Shown: positions 16,310 to 25,596, numbered from the stretch's first letter. The stretch: DNA of 64,000 nucleotides from Bacilli bacterium (GCA_900755065.1 CAAEFC010000040.1:1-64000), one strand, 5' to 3'. Translations and numbers: made by a program. The notes: generated by a model not told the origin, from the letters alone.

Positions 16310-16745
16310 GACGACGATTGAAGAAATTATCGAAAAAAACGGAAAGTATCTTTCGACGACGGTCGGCGACAGCATGGAACCCTTGCTTCGTCATCGGAGC
16401 AATACGGTGGTGATCAAAAGAGCGGAACAGCCGTTGAAGAAGTACGACGTTCCTCTTTACAGGAGACCGGACGGAAAATACGTTCTTCACCGCATTGTCG
16501 CCGTGCGTGAAAAAAAAGGATACTATTCGATCGTCGGCGACAACCGCTGGAAGAAAGAGAAAGTTCCCTTTTCATGGATCGTCGGCGTAATGGAAGGTTA
16601 CTACGAAGGGGATCGGTACATCTCGGTGGAGGACGAGAATTATTTGAAATACGTCCGAAAACTGACGCGGAATTATCCCTTTCGTGCGATCCGCCTGATC
16701 GGGAAAAGAATATTTGGAAATGAAGGAAAAAAGAAGTTCGATTGA
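16302..16745 (+). CDS. S24/S26 signal-peptidase-like serine protease
   Basis: 147 residues. The catalytic Ser is in VGDSMEPLL (Ser24). YVLHRIVAV (His63) and VGDN (79-81) give the remaining S26 boxes. The His in place of the usual Lys resembles the SipW/ER type with a Ser-His arrangement. There is no clear transmembrane helix at either end, unlike housekeeping signal peptidase I. It probably removes a leader peptide from the cassette's product (inference). Overlaps pqqD-like (8 bases) and the ABC gene (about 26 bases). Confidence 0.8.
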   Translation: MNKTTIEEIIEKNGKYLSTTVGDSMEPLLRHRSNTVVIKRAEQPLKKYDVPLYRRPDGKYVLHRIVAVREKKGYYSIVGDNRWKKEKVPFSWIVGVMEGYYEGDRYISVEDENYLKYVRKLTRNYPFRAIRLIGKRIFGNEGKKKFD

Positions 16746-18393
16746 GTATATCCGGAGAAAAGCCGGCAAGGTCAAAGGAAAGATCGTCGCTTTGACGATT
16801 CTCAATCTTTTGTTTGCCTTTTTCGCCGTCGTTTTCGCCTTGTGCTGCAAAGGAATCGTCGACGGAGCGACGGAGGGAAACAAGGATAAGATCATTCTTT
16901 ACGCCGTGCTTTTTCTGACGATCATTCTGATTCAGTTTACGCTGAGGCTGGTGATCAGTTATCTTTACGAGAAGACCAAATCGCAACTCCTGAAAGATTT
17001 CCGTCAGCATTTTTTCGGAGAAATCCTGAATAAAGAATACGGCGAAATCAGTTCGTATCATTCGGGAGAAATCCTCAACCGACTTTTTACCGACATTGAG
17101 ATCATCAGCGAGGGAATCACCGATCTGATTCCGGAATTCGTGAATATGGCGACGCGGCTTCTGACGGCTTTGATCGTGCTGTTCGTTCTGGATTACCTGT
17201 TCGCACTGATCTTTCTTCTCGCGGGGATTTTTCTTTTCTTCGTCGCGTATTTCTATCGTAAGAAGATCAAGAACGCCAACCGCGAAGTGTTGAACGGCGA
17301 AGATAAAATGCGCGCGTTTTATCAGGAAAACGTCGGTAATTCGTTGATCATCAAGGTATACGGAAGTCAGAAAAAAGCCGTTGAAAAGGGAGAAGAGATT
17401 CAGAAGGAATACGTCCGCGCGCGAATGAAACGGCGGATTCTTTCGATGAAAGCGAATTCGGGATTCAGCCTGATCTTCAACGGATTTTATCTCTTCGCCC
17501 TGATCTGGGGCGCGGTGCAGATCTATTCGAGCGATTTCGTCGGCGGATACGGTTCCCTCGTGGCGATGCTGGAATTGATTTCACAGATTTCCGGCCCGGT
17601 CGCCAATCTTTCGAGTCTGGTTCCGCAGGCCTACACGATTCTCGTTTCTGCGGAAAGGCTGATCGAAATCGAAAATCTGCCGGAAGAGAAAGAAGAAAAC
17701 GAGCCGATCGGCGCGAAGGAAGTGGACGAAATCGTCTTTTCCGGAGTGACCTTCCGTTATCGGGAGGAACCGGTGCTGGAAGAGGCGACCTTTACGATCG
17801 GGAAAGGCGATTTTGTCGCCGTAACCGGTCTTTCCGGCGGCGGAAAAACGACGCTGTTTCATCTGCTTTTAGGCGTGTATGCGCCTGAACGGGGAACGAT
17901 ATCGATTCGTTTGGAAGAGAAGAAGCATGCACCCGGAAAAGCGTTGAGAGGGCTTTTCGGCTATCTGCCGCAGGGGAATTCTCTGTTTTCGGGAACGATA
18001 CGGGACAACCTGACCTATTTCAACGAAAACGTCGGCGAAAAGGAGATATTCGACGCTTTGAAAACCGCGTGCGCATACGATTTCGTCTCTTCGTTAGAAG
18101 AGGGATTGGATACCCGGATCGGAGAAAAAGGGCTAGGTTTGTCGGAAGGGCAAAGCCAGCGACTGGCTCTGGCGAGGACATTGATCCACCCTTCTTCGGT
18201 GCTTCTTCTGGACGAGGCGACTTCGGCGTTAGATGAGCAGACGGAGGCAGAAGTGCTGAAAAATCTCAGCCGGTTGAACAAGACGGTGCTGATCGTCACG
18301 CATCGGAAAAAAGCGCTGTCGTATTGCAACAAACAGTTGATCATCGACGAGAGAAAGGTTTCGATGAAAAAACGCGAAGAGAGCGAGGGGTAA
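16720..18393 (+). CDS. ABC transporter, fused membrane and ATPase domains
   Basis: About 557 residues from the ATG at 16720; a TTG at 16714 is an alternative. The N-terminal half is an ABC-B type exporter domain with about six membrane segments (such as LTILNLLFAFFAVVFALC). The ATPase half has GLSGGGKTT (Walker A), LSEGQSQRLALA (signature), VLLLDEATSALD (Walker B) and VTHR (H-loop). There is no C39 peptidase domain at the N-terminus, so leader removal would fall to the separate S26-type protease upstream. Half-transporter that would act as a dimer; peptide export inferred from context. Confidence 0.9.
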   Translation: MKEKRSSIEYIRRKAGKVKGKIVALTILNLLFAFFAVVFALCCKGIVDGATEGNKDKIILYAVLFLTIILIQFTLRLVISYLYEKTKSQLLKDFRQHFFGEILNKEYGEISSYHSGEILNRLFTDIEIISEGITDLIPEFVNMATRLLTALIVLFVLDYLFALIFLLAGIFLFFVAYFYRKKIKNANREVLNGEDKMRAFYQENVGNSLIIKVYGSQKKAVEKGEEIQKEYVRARMKRRILSMKANSGFSLIFNGFYLFALIWGAVQIYSSDFVGGYGSLVAMLELISQISGPVANLSSLVPQAYTILVSAERLIEIENLPEEKEENEPIGAKEVDEIVFSGVTFRYREEPVLEEATFTIGKGDFVAVTGLSGGGKTTLFHLLLGVYAPERGTISIRLEEKKHAPGKALRGLFGYLPQGNSLFSGTIRDNLTYFNENVGEKEIFDALKTACAYDFVSSLEEGLDTRIGEKGLGLSEGQSQRLALARTLIHPSSVLLLDEATSALDEQTEAEVLKNLSRLNKTVLIVTHRKKALSYCNKQLIIDERKVSMKKREESEG

Positions 18394-18396
18394 GAG

Positions 18397-19536
18397 ATGA
18401 CGAAAACGGAAAAAACGGGTCTTTTCTGCGTAAAAGCGATTCAGCGGCACTTCGCGGGAAGTCAGGAAAAAAACGAATTGGAAGAAGGATTGACCTATGC
18501 CGACGTTTATCGCTTTTCGCGCTTTCACAAGATCGACAATCTGATGTTCGGAATTCTGAAAGAGGATATCGGAGGAGAACTGTTCGCGCACTGGAAAAAG
18601 AAGTGCGTCCAGAATCAGGCCATGGCGGTTTTTCAGGGGGAAGAAATCGCTCAGGTATGCCGGATTTTCGCGGAAAACAAAGTGCATTATCTTCCGTTGA
18701 AGGGTTTTTATTTGAGAGAACTCTATCCGCATCCGGACGATCGGTTCATGTCGGACATCGATATTCTGATCGAGGAACGGCAAAAGCGAAAAGTCCGGAA
18801 ACTGATGAAGAAAAACGGATACGAAGTGGAATCGTACAACTACTATCTTCACGACGAATACGCCAAAAAGCCGTTTGTTAAATTTGAAATTCACCGGTCG
18901 TTAGTCCGAAGAGACAGCGAGTTTTACGCGTATTACGCCGATATTTTCGATCGGGTGAAAGAATCGCCCGATCAGCCTTTTCAGCATCGGCTTTCTCCCG
19001 AAGATCAGTATATCTTCAATCTGGTTCATTTTTACAAGCATTTCACCGACAGCGGTTCCGGAATCCGTTATCTGATCGACACGTTTCTTTTTGAAAAAAA
19101 GTACGGGGATACGTTCGATCGGGCATATGTCGACCGGGAACTGGAAAAAATTCATCTGACCGATTTCGACCGGACGATGAACGAGATCGTCGATGAATGG
19201 TTTGTACAGGGGACGGATAGCGAAAATCACCGGGAAGAAAAGCGCTTCATTCTGGAAAGCGGCGTGTACGGAACGATGACGCATCAGGTTGAGAAGAATT
19301 ACGAACAAAATCAGGGAAACGTCCATAAAATTCTCTTCCGCAGGTTGTTTCCGACGGTGGAAAAGATGAAGTGCATCTACAACGTGCTGAACCGGTGGAT
19401 CATTCTTCTTCCGTTTTGCTATCTTCATCGCCTTTTCCGGGTTTTCCTGTCGCTGTTCAAAAAAGAGAATCGGATCAAATCGGAATGGCAGGAAATCAGA
19501 AGAAAGGACAAAGCGAGCAAAAAGGAAGATCAATGA
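18397..19536 (+). CDS. Nucleotidyltransferase family protein (NTP_transf_5-like)
   Basis: 379 residues. The block HYLPLKGFYLRELYPHPDDR followed by MSDIDILIEE carries the metal-binding Asp pair (D120, D122) and the conserved Lys-Gly of the uncharacterised nucleotidyltransferases often found in peptide-natural-product clusters. KFEIHRSLVR supplies a third conserved region. The gene starts 3 bases after the ABC gene, with a GAGGGG site, and ends the cassette. It could nucleotidylate the peptide or a partner; unproven. The tail is very basic. Confidence 0.75.
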   Translation: MTKTEKTGLFCVKAIQRHFAGSQEKNELEEGLTYADVYRFSRFHKIDNLMFGILKEDIGGELFAHWKKKCVQNQAMAVFQGEEIAQVCRIFAENKVHYLPLKGFYLRELYPHPDDRFMSDIDILIEERQKRKVRKLMKKNGYEVESYNYYLHDEYAKKPFVKFEIHRSLVRRDSEFYAYYADIFDRVKESPDQPFQHRLSPEDQYIFNLVHFYKHFTDSGSGIRYLIDTFLFEKKYGDTFDRAYVDRELEKIHLTDFDRTMNEIVDEWFVQGTDSENHREEKRFILESGVYGTMTHQVEKNYEQNQGNVHKILFRRLFPTVEKMKCIYNVLNRWIILLPFCYLHRLFRVFLSLFKKENRIKSEWQEIRRKDKASKKEDQ

Positions 19537-19656
19537 GCGCGGTTGTATGGGATTGAGGAAAAAGAAAAAGTCGCTTTGAAAAAGTCGGATCGTTTTGCGT
19601 CGGAAGAAGACAAAATCGCCTTAAATGAAAAACTTTATTTATATTATAATATAAAT

Positions 19657-19666
19657 ATGCTATAAT
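19657..19666 (+). promoter_or_regulatory. Extended -10 promoter upstream of yaaA-recF
   Basis: ATGCTATAAT (TATAAT at 19661-19666, TG one base upstream) in an AT-rich stretch 45 bases before the yaaA start. The same TGCTATAAT form recurs at other promoters in this window. It would give the yaaA-recF-gyrBA group a promoter independent of the cassette. Confidence 0.55.
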
Positions 19667-19709
19667 TTTTCCTGTCGGAGTGGATCTGACTTTTGCTTTG
19701 GAGAGAAAA

Positions 19710-19925
19710 ATGAAAAAAGTCGCAATCAACACGGAGTACCTGACCTTAGGGCAGTTTCTGAAAGTCGGGGGGATCATTCAGACCGGAGGAGAAGCCAAGT
19801 CGTTTCTCCGCGAGACGGAAGTGCTCGTCAACTCGGAAAGGGATTCCCGAAGAGGCAGAAAACTCTACGACGGGGACATCGTCGAAATCCGCGGCGAACA
19901 GTACCGGATCGTTCATGAGGATTGA
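19710..19925 (+). CDS. yaaA: S4 domain protein YaaA
   Basis: 71-residue S4-like RNA-binding protein found directly before recF in Bacillota. EYLTLGQFLKVGGIIQTGGEAK and the YDGDIVEIRGEQY end match the family. The ATG at 19710 has GGAGAG upstream and is preferred over an earlier in-frame start at 19680. It overlaps recF by 11 bases. Confidence 0.88.
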   Translation: MKKVAINTEYLTLGQFLKVGGIIQTGGEAKSFLRETEVLVNSERDSRRGRKLYDGDIVEIRGEQYRIVHED

Positions 19926-20997
19926 CCGGCTGAAACTGACGAATTTCCGAAACTATTTCGATCTGGACGTCAGATTTTCCGACGGAGTCAACTTTCTTTA
20001 CGGAAGAAATGCTTCCGGAAAGACCAATATCGTCGAAGCGATCGCCTATCTCTCCTTGGGAAAATCGTTCCGGACGAATGAGGACGGCGCTTTGATCCGG
20101 TGGAACGAAGCGTTCGCGCGGATCGAAGCGAATTACTTTCGGAAAGGAACGCATACGCTTCGCGCGGTGGTCGGAGAAAAAGGAAAGTCGTTTGAACTCG
20201 ACGGAATCCGTCTGGAAAAACTTTCCTCGCTTTCCGGAGAACTGATCGCCCTGACGTTTATCCCCGAAGATGTTTCCCTGCTGAAAGATTCCCCTTCGGT
20301 GAGAAGAAAATTTCTGAATATCTCGCTGGCTCACCTTTATCGTCGGTATATACGCGAACTGGGCGGATATAAGAAAATTCTCAAAGATCGGAACGCGCAT
20401 CTGAAATCGGAAACGGTCGATCCCTCGCTTCTGGACGTCTTCGACGAGCAGTTGGCGGCTCACGCTTACCGGATTTCTTCGGATCGGCGAAAACTTCTGA
20501 AAACGCTGGAAGAAGAGATTCAGGAAATCTACGGGACGCTGACGGAAGAAAAACGGAAAATCGAAATCCGATATCTGTGTGATTTTCCCGACATTCCCGA
20601 GCAAGGCGCTTTTTTGGAAGAAGCGAAGAGAATGTATCGGAACGAACGCGAAGGCGATCTGAAAAGAAAGATGACGAACGCGGGAGTTCATCGGGACGAT
20701 TTTGAAATCCGTCTCGACGGAAAGAACGCGGCGGAGTACGCTTCGCAAGGGCAGAACCGACTTCTTGCGCTGAGCCTGAAACTGGCTTACGGCGAAATCG
20801 TGAAAAAACAGATCGGAGACGATCCGATCCTGATTCTCGACGACGTACTGTCCGAGTTGGATCGGGTGCATCAGGCGAGACTGTCGGAAAAACTATCCGA
20901 TTATCAGCAGGTCTTCATCACCAGCGCGTGCGACGAAGACATCGGAAAAACAAATAAATACCAGGTCGCGGACGACTTGGTGATCAGGAGGAACTAA
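19915..20997 (+). CDS. recF: DNA repair protein RecF
   Basis: SMC-like ATPase acting with RecO/RecR to load RecA at gaps. It has 360 residues: MRIDRLKLTNFRNY, Walker A YGRNASGKTNIVEAIAYLSLGKSFR, signature region EYASQGQNRLLALSLKLA and Walker B PILILDDVLSELD. The start overlaps yaaA; the stop lies 1 base before gyrB. This order (yaaA-recF-gyrB-gyrA) is standard for Bacillota. Confidence 0.97.
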   Translation: MRIDRLKLTNFRNYFDLDVRFSDGVNFLYGRNASGKTNIVEAIAYLSLGKSFRTNEDGALIRWNEAFARIEANYFRKGTHTLRAVVGEKGKSFELDGIRLEKLSSLSGELIALTFIPEDVSLLKDSPSVRRKFLNISLAHLYRRYIRELGGYKKILKDRNAHLKSETVDPSLLDVFDEQLAAHAYRISSDRRKLLKTLEEEIQEIYGTLTEEKRKIEIRYLCDFPDIPEQGAFLEEAKRMYRNEREGDLKRKMTNAGVHRDDFEIRLDGKNAAEYASQGQNRLLALSLKLAYGEIVKKQIGDDPILILDDVLSELDRVHQARLSEKLSDYQQVFITSACDEDIGKTNKYQVADDLVIRRN

Positions 20998-20998
20998 A

Positions 20999-22981
20999 AT
21001 GCCGGAAGAATTTGAAAAAGAAACGCATTCGCTCATCGCCGACGAAGACAAGGCTTCGAGCGAATACACCGAGAAAAACATTCAGGTCCTTGAAGGGCTT
21101 GAAGCCGTCCGGAAAAGACCGGGAATGTACATCGGCACGACTTCTTCGGGGGGATTGCACCATTGCGTCTGGGAAATCGTGGACAACGCGATCGACGAGG
21201 CGCTCGCGGGATATTGCGACGTCATTCACGTTACGGTCAACAAGGGAAATACGATCACCGTCAAGGATAACGGCCGGGGGATTCCGGTCGGCATCGTCGA
21301 AAAGACGGGGATCTCGGCTCTGGAAACCGTGTATACCAAACTTCACGCCGGAGGTAAATTCGGCGAAGGAGGCGGATATAAAGTAGCCGGAGGCCTTCAC
21401 GGCGTCGGCGCCAGCGTCGTCAACGCCTTATCGGAATGGCTGACCGTCGAAGTGCACAAGGACGGAGGAATTTACACGATCCGTTTTGAAAACGGCGGAC
21501 ATACGGTTCAGCCGTGTACCCGGATCGGCGATTGCGAAGATTCCGGGACGATCGTTTCCTTCAAACCGGACCCGCTGGTATTCAAAGAGACTACGGTTTT
21601 CGATTTCGATATCATTCGCGATCATCTCCGTCAGATGGCTTTTCTCAACAAGGGCGTGAAAATCATCATCAACGACGAAAGGGACGAAAACGAAGAAAAC
21701 CACATTCACGAAACATACTGTTACGAAGGCGGAGTCAAGCAATACGTCCAGTATCTGAACCGAAACCGCGTTCCGATGAGCGAAGACGTCATCTATTGCG
21801 AGGGCAAGGAAGACGACGTCAAAGTCGAGATCGCGATGCAGTACAACGACACCTATTCTCCGAGCGTTTATTCGTTCTGCAACAACATCAACACCGGAGA
21901 CGGAGGAACCCATGAAGAAGGATTCCGTCTGGCTCTGACCCGCGTGATCAACGCGTATGCGAAGAACAACAAACTGGTGAAGGAAAGCGACGATTCTCTG
22001 ACGCAGGACGACTGCCGGGAGGGGTTGACGGCGATCATATCGATCAAGCACCCGGATCCGCAGTACGAAGGGCAGACCAAAGGAAGACTCGGCAATTACG
22101 AAGTCAGAAAGATCGTTTCCAATATTTTCGGCGCGGCTTTGGAACGGTTCCTCAACGAGAATCCGAAACTGGCCAAACTGATCATCGAAAAGGTTACGCT
22201 CGCGGCCAACGCCCGCCTTGCGGCGAAAGCGGCGCGCGAGAATACGAGACGGAAGACGGCGCTCGACATCAATTCGCTGCCGGGCAAACTGGCGGACTGC
22301 GCGTCCAAAGAAGCGGAGAAGTGCGAGTTGTACATCGTCGAGGGTGATTCCGCAGGCGGTTCCGCGAAGCAGGGGCGCGATCGGGAAACGCAGGCGATTC
22401 TTCCGCTCAGAGGGAAAATCCTCAATGTGGAAAAAGTGCTTCCGAAACGGGCGTTAGCCAATGCGGAGATCGGCAACCTGATCATCGCCATCGGCGGTGG
22501 ATTCGGCTCGGAATTCGACGTCAGCAAAATCCGTTACCACAAGATCGTCATCATGACCGATGCCGATGTCGACGGATCGCATATCCGGATTCTGCTTCTG
22601 ACCTTCTTCTACCGTTATATGAAACCGCTGATCGAGCAGGGGTACGTGTATATCGCTCAGCCGCCGCTTTACAAGGCTTCGCGCGGCAATAAAGATTACT
22701 ATTGCTACAACGACGAACAACTGGCGGTGTTGAAGAAAAAACTCGGTCCGGAAGCGAGCAAACGGCTCTCTATCCAGCGTTACAAGGGTCTTGGCGAAAT
22801 GGATTATACGCAACTCTGGGAAACCACGATGGACCCGGAGAACCGGAAAATGATCCGCGTTTCAATGCAGGACGCTATCGAGGCGGATACCATTTTCGAT
22901 GAATTGATGGGCGACCGCGTCGAACCGAGAAAAGACTTTATTCGCGAAAACGCGAAATTCGTAGAAAACATCGACATCTAG
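20999..22981 (+). CDS. gyrB: DNA gyrase subunit B
   Basis: ATPase subunit of gyrase. It has 660 residues. The GHKL ATPase region shows EIVDNAIDEALAG and GRGIPVGI, with GGLHGVGASVVNALS as the ATP lid. The Toprim part has EGDSAGGSAKQGRDRETQAI (PLRGKILNVEK follows) and MTDADVDGSHI; the C-terminus RRDFI-type motif appears as PRKDFIRENA. Start at 20999 with an AGGAGG-like site in the end of recF. Confidence 0.98.
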   Translation: MPEEFEKETHSLIADEDKASSEYTEKNIQVLEGLEAVRKRPGMYIGTTSSGGLHHCVWEIVDNAIDEALAGYCDVIHVTVNKGNTITVKDNGRGIPVGIVEKTGISALETVYTKLHAGGKFGEGGGYKVAGGLHGVGASVVNALSEWLTVEVHKDGGIYTIRFENGGHTVQPCTRIGDCEDSGTIVSFKPDPLVFKETTVFDFDIIRDHLRQMAFLNKGVKIIINDERDENEENHIHETYCYEGGVKQYVQYLNRNRVPMSEDVIYCEGKEDDVKVEIAMQYNDTYSPSVYSFCNNINTGDGGTHEEGFRLALTRVINAYAKNNKLVKESDDSLTQDDCREGLTAIISIKHPDPQYEGQTKGRLGNYEVRKIVSNIFGAALERFLNENPKLAKLIIEKVTLAANARLAAKAARENTRRKTALDINSLPGKLADCASKEAEKCELYIVEGDSAGGSAKQGRDRETQAILPLRGKILNVEKVLPKRALANAEIGNLIIAIGGGFGSEFDVSKIRYHKIVIMTDADVDGSHIRILLLTFFYRYMKPLIEQGYVYIAQPPLYKASRGNKDYYCYNDEQLAVLKKKLGPEASKRLSIQRYKGLGEMDYTQLWETTMDPENRKMIRVSMQDAIEADTIFDELMGDRVEPRKDFIRENAKFVENIDI

Positions 22982-22998
22982 TCAAAGGAGAAAAAAAG

Positions 22999-25596
22999 AT
23001 GATGGAAGAGAAAGATTTAGAAAACTTCGTTGACGAAGATGAGAAAATCGATTCGGAAGAAAGCGTGAGCGAGGAAACCGAAGCGGCGGACTTCGACGAG
23101 AAGGAACTGGAAGACATCGAAGAGGGAATCGTACCGGAACTGATCGAAAAAGATCTTTCCAATCTGGTGAAAACCTCTTTTCTGGAATACGCGATGTCGG
23201 TCATCGTCGCCCGGGCGCTTCCGGACGTCAGGGACGGACTCAAACCGGTTCACAGAAGAATCATTTACGGCATGAACGAACTGGGAAACGGCCCGGATAA
23301 ACCGCATAAGAAATGCGCGCGTATCGTCGGAGACGTCATGGGACGTTATCACCCGCACGGGGACAGTTCGATTTATTCCGCGCTGGTCCGTCTGGCTCAG
23401 CCGTTTTCCATTCGGTATACTCTGGTCGACGGACACGGCAATTTCGGTTCGATCGACGGCGACGGCGCCGCGGCGATGCGGTATACCGAAGCCCGAATGA
23501 GTAAGATCGCTCTGGAAATGGTCCGCGACATCAAGAAAGATACCGTCGACTTCATGGACAACTACGACGGCGAAGAGCAGGAACCGGTCGTTCTTCCTTC
23601 GCGCTTTCCGAATCTCCTGGTCAACGGATCGTCGGGAATCGCCGTCGGCATGGCGACGAACATTCCGCCTCACAATCTGAACGAAGTGATCGATGCCGTC
23701 GTGGCGATCGCCCGGAATCCGGAACTGACGCCGCACGAAATCATGGAACACTACCTCTACGGTCCGGATTTCCCGACCGCGGGCATCATTCTGGGACGGG
23801 GAGGAATCCGGCAGGCCTACGAAACCGGCCAGGGATCGATCACGATCCGTTCCAAGTGCCGGATCGAAGAACTTCACAACGGCAAAAAGCGAATCGTCGT
23901 GACGGAAATCCCGTATCAGGTCAACAAAGCGGCGATGATCGAATCGATGGGAAAACTGGTTCACGAGAAGATCGTCGACGGAATCACCGATATCCGCGAT
24001 GAATCCAACAAAGAAGGAATCCGCGTCGTCATCGAAGTCCGGAAAGACGTCGTCGCGGAAGTGATTCTGAATCAACTTTACAAACTCACGCAGTTGCAGA
24101 TCAGTTACGGCATCATCATGCTCGCGCTTCACAACGGCGAGCCGAAAATCATGCCGATCACCGAAGTGCTGAAAGACTATTTCGATTTTCAGTGCGAAGT
24201 CATCGAGCGGAGAACGCGCTTTGATCTGAATAAGGCGTTGGACCGGTTGCACTTGCTGGAAGGATTGCTGATCGCCATCGACAACATCGACGAAGTGGTG
24301 CATACGATCCGCAGTTCCAAAACCAACGAAATCGCCAAAGCCGCATTGATGGAAAGATTCAGCCTTTCGGAAGTGCAGACCAAAGCGATTCTGGATATGC
24401 GTCTCGCCCGGCTGACCGGCCTGGAACGGGATTCGATCGTCAACGAAATCGCTCAGTTGAAACTCGCCGTCGCCGAATATCAGGCGATTCTCAACGATCA
24501 TCAGAAAGTCGTGGACGTCGTCGTCAAAGAACTGGAAGAAATCAAGCAGAAGTACGGCGACGAACGGAGAACCGAAATATCCGACGACACCTCGATGATC
24601 GACGACGAGGATCTGATTCCGGAAGAGGACATCATCATCACGATCACGTCGGGAGGATACATCAAACGGCAGGATCCGGATTCTTTCCGCAGTCAGAAGC
24701 GGGGAGGAAAAGGCGTCAAGGGCATGTCGACCCACGAGGACGATCTGGTCGAACAGATCGTCTATTCCAAAACCCATGCGGATCTTTTGATTTTCACCAA
24801 TCTGGGAAAGGTTTACCGGATTCGGGGATACAAGGTACCTGCGGCGGCGAAAACGTCGAAAGGAACGCCTTACGTCAATCTCTTCGATTTTGAAAAAGAC
24901 GAAAAGATCCGTTCGATTCTCACCTTTGACCATTATGTCGAAGGGCAGCATCTCTTCTTCGCCACGCGCGACGGCTTAGTCAAGCGGACGACGATCGAGG
25001 AATTCAAACTGATCCGTCAGAATGGCAAGAAAGCGATCACGATGCGGGAGGGCGACGAACTCGTCGATGTCAAACTGACGACCGGCCATTCGATCGTCTG
25101 TCTTTCCTGCGACAACGGGCGCATGGTGAAATTCATGGAGCAGGACGTCCGGGCGATGGGAAGAACCGCCGCGGGAGTCAAGGGAATGAACACCGACGGA
25201 GGAAAAATCGTCGGACTCACCACTGCCGACGAGGGCGAACTGATCTTCGTCATCTCCGAACACGGCTACGGAAAACTTTCCAGACTGGAAGATTACCGGC
25301 TCACCAAGCGCGGATCCAAAGGCGTCGTGACGATGAACATGACGGAGAAAACCGGGAACATCATCACGACGAAATCCGTTTCGGGCGACGAGGACATCAT
25401 GGTCATCACGATCGGCGGTATTTTAATCCGCACGTCGTTAAAAGAAGTCAACGTCGTCGGAAGAAACACGCAGGGCGTGAAGATCATCCGGATCAAAGAC
25501 AACGAAAAGGTTTCTTCGATCGCCGTCGTCAAAGGCGATTCTTTCGAAGAGGAAGAAGCGGAAGAGATTTCGCCGGAAAGCGGCGAACAGGCATAA
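22999..25596 (+). CDS. gyrA: DNA gyrase subunit A
   Basis: DNA-cleaving subunit of gyrase. It has 865 residues. The breakage-reunion domain starts late, at about residue 57 (KTSFLEYAMSVIVARALPD), after an unusual acidic tail of about 50 residues rich in Glu/Asp. The catalytic Tyr is in AAAMRYTEAR. The GyrA-box motif appears as QKRGGKGVKG, and the C-terminal beta-pinwheel repeats follow. In the quinolone region HPHGDSSIYSALVRLAQ, the Ser of GDS is kept, but the acidic residue normally four positions later is Ser127 (codon TCC at 23377). AAAGGAG site upstream. Confidence 0.98.
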   Translation: MMEEKDLENFVDEDEKIDSEESVSEETEAADFDEKELEDIEEGIVPELIEKDLSNLVKTSFLEYAMSVIVARALPDVRDGLKPVHRRIIYGMNELGNGPDKPHKKCARIVGDVMGRYHPHGDSSIYSALVRLAQPFSIRYTLVDGHGNFGSIDGDGAAAMRYTEARMSKIALEMVRDIKKDTVDFMDNYDGEEQEPVVLPSRFPNLLVNGSSGIAVGMATNIPPHNLNEVIDAVVAIARNPELTPHEIMEHYLYGPDFPTAGIILGRGGIRQAYETGQGSITIRSKCRIEELHNGKKRIVVTEIPYQVNKAAMIESMGKLVHEKIVDGITDIRDESNKEGIRVVIEVRKDVVAEVILNQLYKLTQLQISYGIIMLALHNGEPKIMPITEVLKDYFDFQCEVIERRTRFDLNKALDRLHLLEGLLIAIDNIDEVVHTIRSSKTNEIAKAALMERFSLSEVQTKAILDMRLARLTGLERDSIVNEIAQLKLAVAEYQAILNDHQKVVDVVVKELEEIKQKYGDERRTEISDDTSMIDDEDLIPEEDIIITITSGGYIKRQDPDSFRSQKRGGKGVKGMSTHEDDLVEQIVYSKTHADLLIFTNLGKVYRIRGYKVPAAAKTSKGTPYVNLFDFEKDEKIRSILTFDHYVEGQHLFFATRDGLVKRTTIEEFKLIRQNGKKAITMREGDELVDVKLTTGHSIVCLSCDNGRMVKFMEQDVRAMGRTAAGVKGMNTDGGKIVGLTTADEGELIFVISEHGYGKLSRLEDYRLTKRGSKGVVTMNMTEKTGNIITTKSVSGDEDIMVITIGGILIRTSLKEVNVVGRNTQGVKIIRIKDNEKVSSIAVVKGDSFEEEEAEEISPESGEQA

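Noticed and set aside
13217..19536. Calling the cassette a lasso peptide cluster
   Set aside because: The asparagine-synthase-like cyclase and transglutaminase-like protease that define lasso synthesis are absent, and the peptide lacks a clear lasso core.
23017..24951. A 644-codon open frame on the minus strand inside gyrA
   Set aside because: Composition is Asp/Arg/Phe-rich, as expected for the antisense of a GC-biased gene. No ribosome site or homology, and gyrA itself is certain.
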